Part shown: positions 43,851 to 45,526 of the stretch, in pieces
Layout: every line of letters starts with the position of its first letter
Position numbering within the stretch: the first letter of the stretch is position 1
Source: Lachnospira eligens
Lineage (GTDB): Bacteria > Bacillota > Clostridia > Lachnospirales > Lachnospiraceae
NCBI RefSeq assembly: GCF_009680455.1
Contig: NZ_WKRD01000013.1
Span: 1 to 45,526 of the forward strand
DNA length: 45,526 bases
Direction of reading: 5' to 3'
The notes under the pieces: model-generated
Databases searched by the model: none
Seen by the model: the letters and a program-made list of their open reading frames with translations, nothing else
What the model was told of the DNA's origin: nothing
Made by a program: the position numbers and the translations under genes

Positions 43851-44701
43851 TGAGTGTTAATTATATGCTTATAAGCATTATTATACTGGCTGTTGCAATT
43901 GCCATTCCTTTCTTTACATTTGAAAAGAGGAAGCCGAAGGCAAGGCATGTTGTGATGATTGCAGTTATGTCAGCTCTTACAGTTGTTGCTAATATAATAT
44001 GTGCGTATACGATACCGCTTCATGCGGGTACAGAACTTGTCATAATAACAGGGATTGCATTTGGACCACAGACAGGATTTCTTACAGGTGTACTGTCAAG
44101 ATTTGTATGTAATTTCTTTATGGGGCAGGGGGTATGGACTCCGTGGGAAATGGCTGCGTGGGGGCTGCTTGGTGTTCTTGCGGGAATTGCATTTTATAAG
44201 CCGGAGCTTGTCGGATACTTTGATGATAAGAAAGAGATTGTAAGAAAGCAGGCAAGAACAGGTCTTTCGGTTATGGCTGTTCCCGTTGTGTGTATGGTTG
44301 TCTCGGAGCTTGTAGGATATATTGTGTATTTATTTACCACAAAGCCAGGAGAGACATTTTTTGGCTGGAGGTTGTATGCTTTCGGACTTGCTGGAATTAT
44401 TATGGCAGTTCTTCTTATGAGAAGCCGCATACCGTGTAATTTCATTACAGTGACAATATTTACATTTATAAGTGTGTTTGTTATATATGGTGGAATTATG
44501 AATATTGCAGCCATGATGATGAACAGCACATATACGGATTCAGGCAGTGCCAATATATCATGGGAGGCACTGAAACTTCTGTACATAACAGGTGCGCCTT
44601 ATGATGCAATGCATGCGGGCGGAGCGGCTGTGTGTGCATTTCTTTTTGGTGATGGACTGCTTGGAAAGCTTACGCGTGCTAGAATTAAATATGGGTTATA
44701 G
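43850..44701 (+). CDS. ECF transporter substrate-binding (S) component
   Basis: 283 residues with about six or seven membrane helices; the hydrophobic AxxxA-type face expected for the EcfT contact appears in VVMIAVMSALTVVANIICAY. The ITGIAFGPQTGFLTGVLSRFV segment is typical of the S family seen next to DUF4430 proteins and predicted to take up cobalamin or a related vitamin. Substrate not proven. It overlaps the ATPase stop by 1 base and is the last gene of the four-gene transporter set. Confidence 0.87.
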   Translation: MSVNYMLISIIILAVAIAIPFFTFEKRKPKARHVVMIAVMSALTVVANIICAYTIPLHAGTELVIITGIAFGPQTGFLTGVLSRFVCNFFMGQGVWTPWEMAAWGLLGVLAGIAFYKPELVGYFDDKKEIVRKQARTGLSVMAVPVVCMVVSELVGYIVYLFTTKPGETFFGWRLYAFGLAGIIMAVLLMRSRIPCNFITVTIFTFISVFVIYGGIMNIAAMMMNSTYTDSGSANISWEALKLLYITGAPYDAMHAGGAAVCAFLFGDGLLGKLTRARIKYGL

Positions 44702-44722
44702 AGAGCTGCTATAATTTGGAAA

Positions 44723-44747
44723 GCCTACTATAATAGCATTTTTAGGC
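44723..44747. repeat. Shortened relative of the CCTA...TAGG dyad
   Basis: GCCTACTATAATAG begins the site and TTTTTAGGC ends it; from CCTA to TAGG it spans 23 bp (44724-44746), 11 bp less than the 34-bp units. It lies alone after the ECF operon. It may be a degenerate or one-turn-shorter version, or a chance match. Confidence 0.3.
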
Positions 44748-44764
44748 GATTGAGTGGGTTGATT

Positions 44765-45121
44765 GAGGTATATGAAGGAATTATTAAGGCGTGTGCCATA
44801 GTTAACAGTAATTCTAATAAAGAGTATAAAAGGGTAGCGTGGAAAGTAAATGAAAGAGATAATAATGTATGGATAATCCATGCTCTTGCAGTGCGATATG
44901 AGTACCGCGGTATGGGTCTTGCTACTTAATTTGTAAAAAACTTAATATCATATGCTAAGTTAGAAAACATAGAAGCCATTCATCTTGATGTAATAGATAA
45001 GAACACACTAGCTGACAAGTTATATATCAGAGCTGGCTTTAAATATGTAAGTACTGAAAACATTTTTTATGAGGTAGTTGGAAACAGGCAGTTTAGAATG
45101 TATGAGTATGTGATAGAGTAG
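44765..45121 (+). pseudogene. Broken GNAT acetyltransferase gene
   Basis: One frame encodes an acetyltransferase: EGIIKACAIVNSNSNKEYKR, then HALAVRYEYRGMGLAT with the acetyl-CoA loop (R-x-G-x-G-x-A type), then FVKNLISYAKLENIEAIHLD, DKNTLADKLYIRAGFKYVS and a normal end. A TAA at 44927-44929 interrupts it directly after GLAT, and the N-terminal third with start codon is missing. It is therefore a decayed gene of about 118 codons. Another GNAT gene begins at 45473. Confidence 0.82.
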
Positions 45122-45198
45122 AAAGTATTAGAAATACGCATATAATGTGCAGTATCTGCCTTACAGGAAGCTATAAAAGAAAACTAAAGGGGATAACA

Positions 45199-45425
45199 AT
45201 GGGATTAACGGACACAAGCAAATTTTTAAGTCTCATTTTGCGGCATAAGCCGGAAACAATAGAAATCAAATTTGATGAACATGGCTGGGCAGCAGGCATG
45301 GAAAGCCTGTGGTGTATAGGGTGGCAGCCGGAAAGATGGCAGATGAAGGATTTGAGTTTTTCTTATCTGTAAATGGAGTATGGCTTACGAAGGCTGTTCC
45401 GGCAGAGTATTTAAGCAAAATATAG
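45199..45425 (+). pseudogene. kptA: Internally deleted RNA 2'-phosphotransferase (KptA/Tpt1) gene
   Basis: The start (MGLTDTSKFLSLILRHKPET and the DEHGWA stretch) is the N-terminus of KptA, which removes the 2'-phosphate left at RNA splice or repair junctions using NAD. After DEHGWA the frame changes: in the next frame HGKPVVYRVAAGKMADEGFE and then FFLSVNGVWLTKAVPAEYLS give the C-terminal end. About 100 codons of the middle, including most of the NAD pocket, are missing. The combined gene cannot make a working enzyme. The ORF that can be read to 45372 is a frameshifted product. Confidence 0.88.
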
Positions 45426-45472
45426 TAATATAAGAATAAAAACTAAATATAAAAAGCAATAGTAAAGAAGGA

Positions 45473-45526
45473 ATGATTGTGAATATAAGATATGCAACAA
45501 TGGCTGATTTAGACGATATTGCATCG
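45473..45526 (+). CDS. Start of a GNAT acetyltransferase gene (runs off the window)
   Basis: The final bases encode NIRYATMADLDDIAS, the usual beginning of GNAT N-acetyltransferases. Two in-frame starts are possible, ATG at 45473 and GTG at 45479; AAGAAGG lies too close to the first and about 7 bp before the second, so GTG is preferred. Family assignment rests on 16-18 residues only. Confidence 0.6.
   Translation, partial: MIVNIRYATMADLDDIAS

Noticed and set aside
45145..45372. Intact 75-codon gene
   Set aside because: Its second half is out of frame relative to KptA; the C-terminal KptA sequence continues in another frame to 45425.

Overview
The window looks like chromosomal DNA of a low-GC, gut-type member of the Lachnospiraceae, plausibly close to Lachnospira (Eubacterium) eligens. 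This is inferred from AT-rich coding sequence, strong AGGAGG-type ribosome sites, a T-box leader, an indirect Asn-tRNA route (AspRS plus GatCAB), a cytosolic GH28 pectin enzyme, Rpn/PD-(D/E)XK nucleases, an agr-type GHKL/LytTR pair and ECF transporters. I could run no database search. No phage, plasmid, insertion sequence or CRISPR array is visible.

Layout. 1-627: end of a surface-type protein. 718-7613: T-box, aspS, gatC, gatA, gatB and a cytosolic GH28 enzyme, probably one transcription unit. 7666-9932 (minus): an Rpn-family nuclease, the duplicated tail of such a gene, a membrane-anchored hypothetical and a PilZ protein. 10064-12530: purC-purF behind a promoter with a PurR-like dyad. 12670-14979: three 34/35-bp dyads, a CysG-like siroheme synthase and an HD-domain protein. 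15080-21973: an eroded patch with a beheaded ATPase, a LytTR/GHKL two-component system (minus), a remnant tail, a frameshifted surface protein, a lipoprotein and an orphan ABC-2-like permease. 22077-25683: purB, a flavodoxin-like reductase and a phospholipase D-like protein. 25727-28248: tRNA-Val, tRNA-Met, a structured repeat element, an AlkD-like glycosylase and a MATE transporter. 28257-29234 (minus): a second Rpn-family nuclease. 29469-34062: PHO-box-like repeats, pstS-pstC-pstA-pstB-phoU and a small membrane protein. 34117-38487: a small exported protein, the second copy of the structured element, thiS, a five-unit dyad array, thiG, thiH and tenI (thiazole branch of thiamine synthesis). 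38618-40117: a membrane-anchored SGNH hydrolase. 40192-44701: a structured leader, a DUF4430-type surface protein and a complete ECF transporter (T, fused A-A, S). 44765-45526: a broken GNAT gene, an internally deleted kptA and the start of another GNAT gene.

Most interesting signals. (1) Eight 34- or 35-bp imperfect dyads, each bounded by CCTA...TAGG, lie in two arrays upstream of thiG (five units) and the siroheme synthase (three units). Unit-to-unit spacings are 63, 53, 63, 64 bp and 73, 84 bp, all close to whole multiples of 10.5 bp. The two half-sites vary independently, so a helically phased DNA-binding array for an unidentified protein is the leading explanation. (2) A 129-nt multi-helix element occurs twice (26021-26149 and 34834-34962), 109 of 129 bases identical without gaps, with two compensatory base-pair changes; each copy directly follows an intrinsic terminator and precedes a gene. 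(3) ThiS carries two residues after its Gly-Gly-Gly and no thiF lies in the cluster. Several genes are visibly decaying (kptA, GNAT, the ATPase fragment, the split surface protein).
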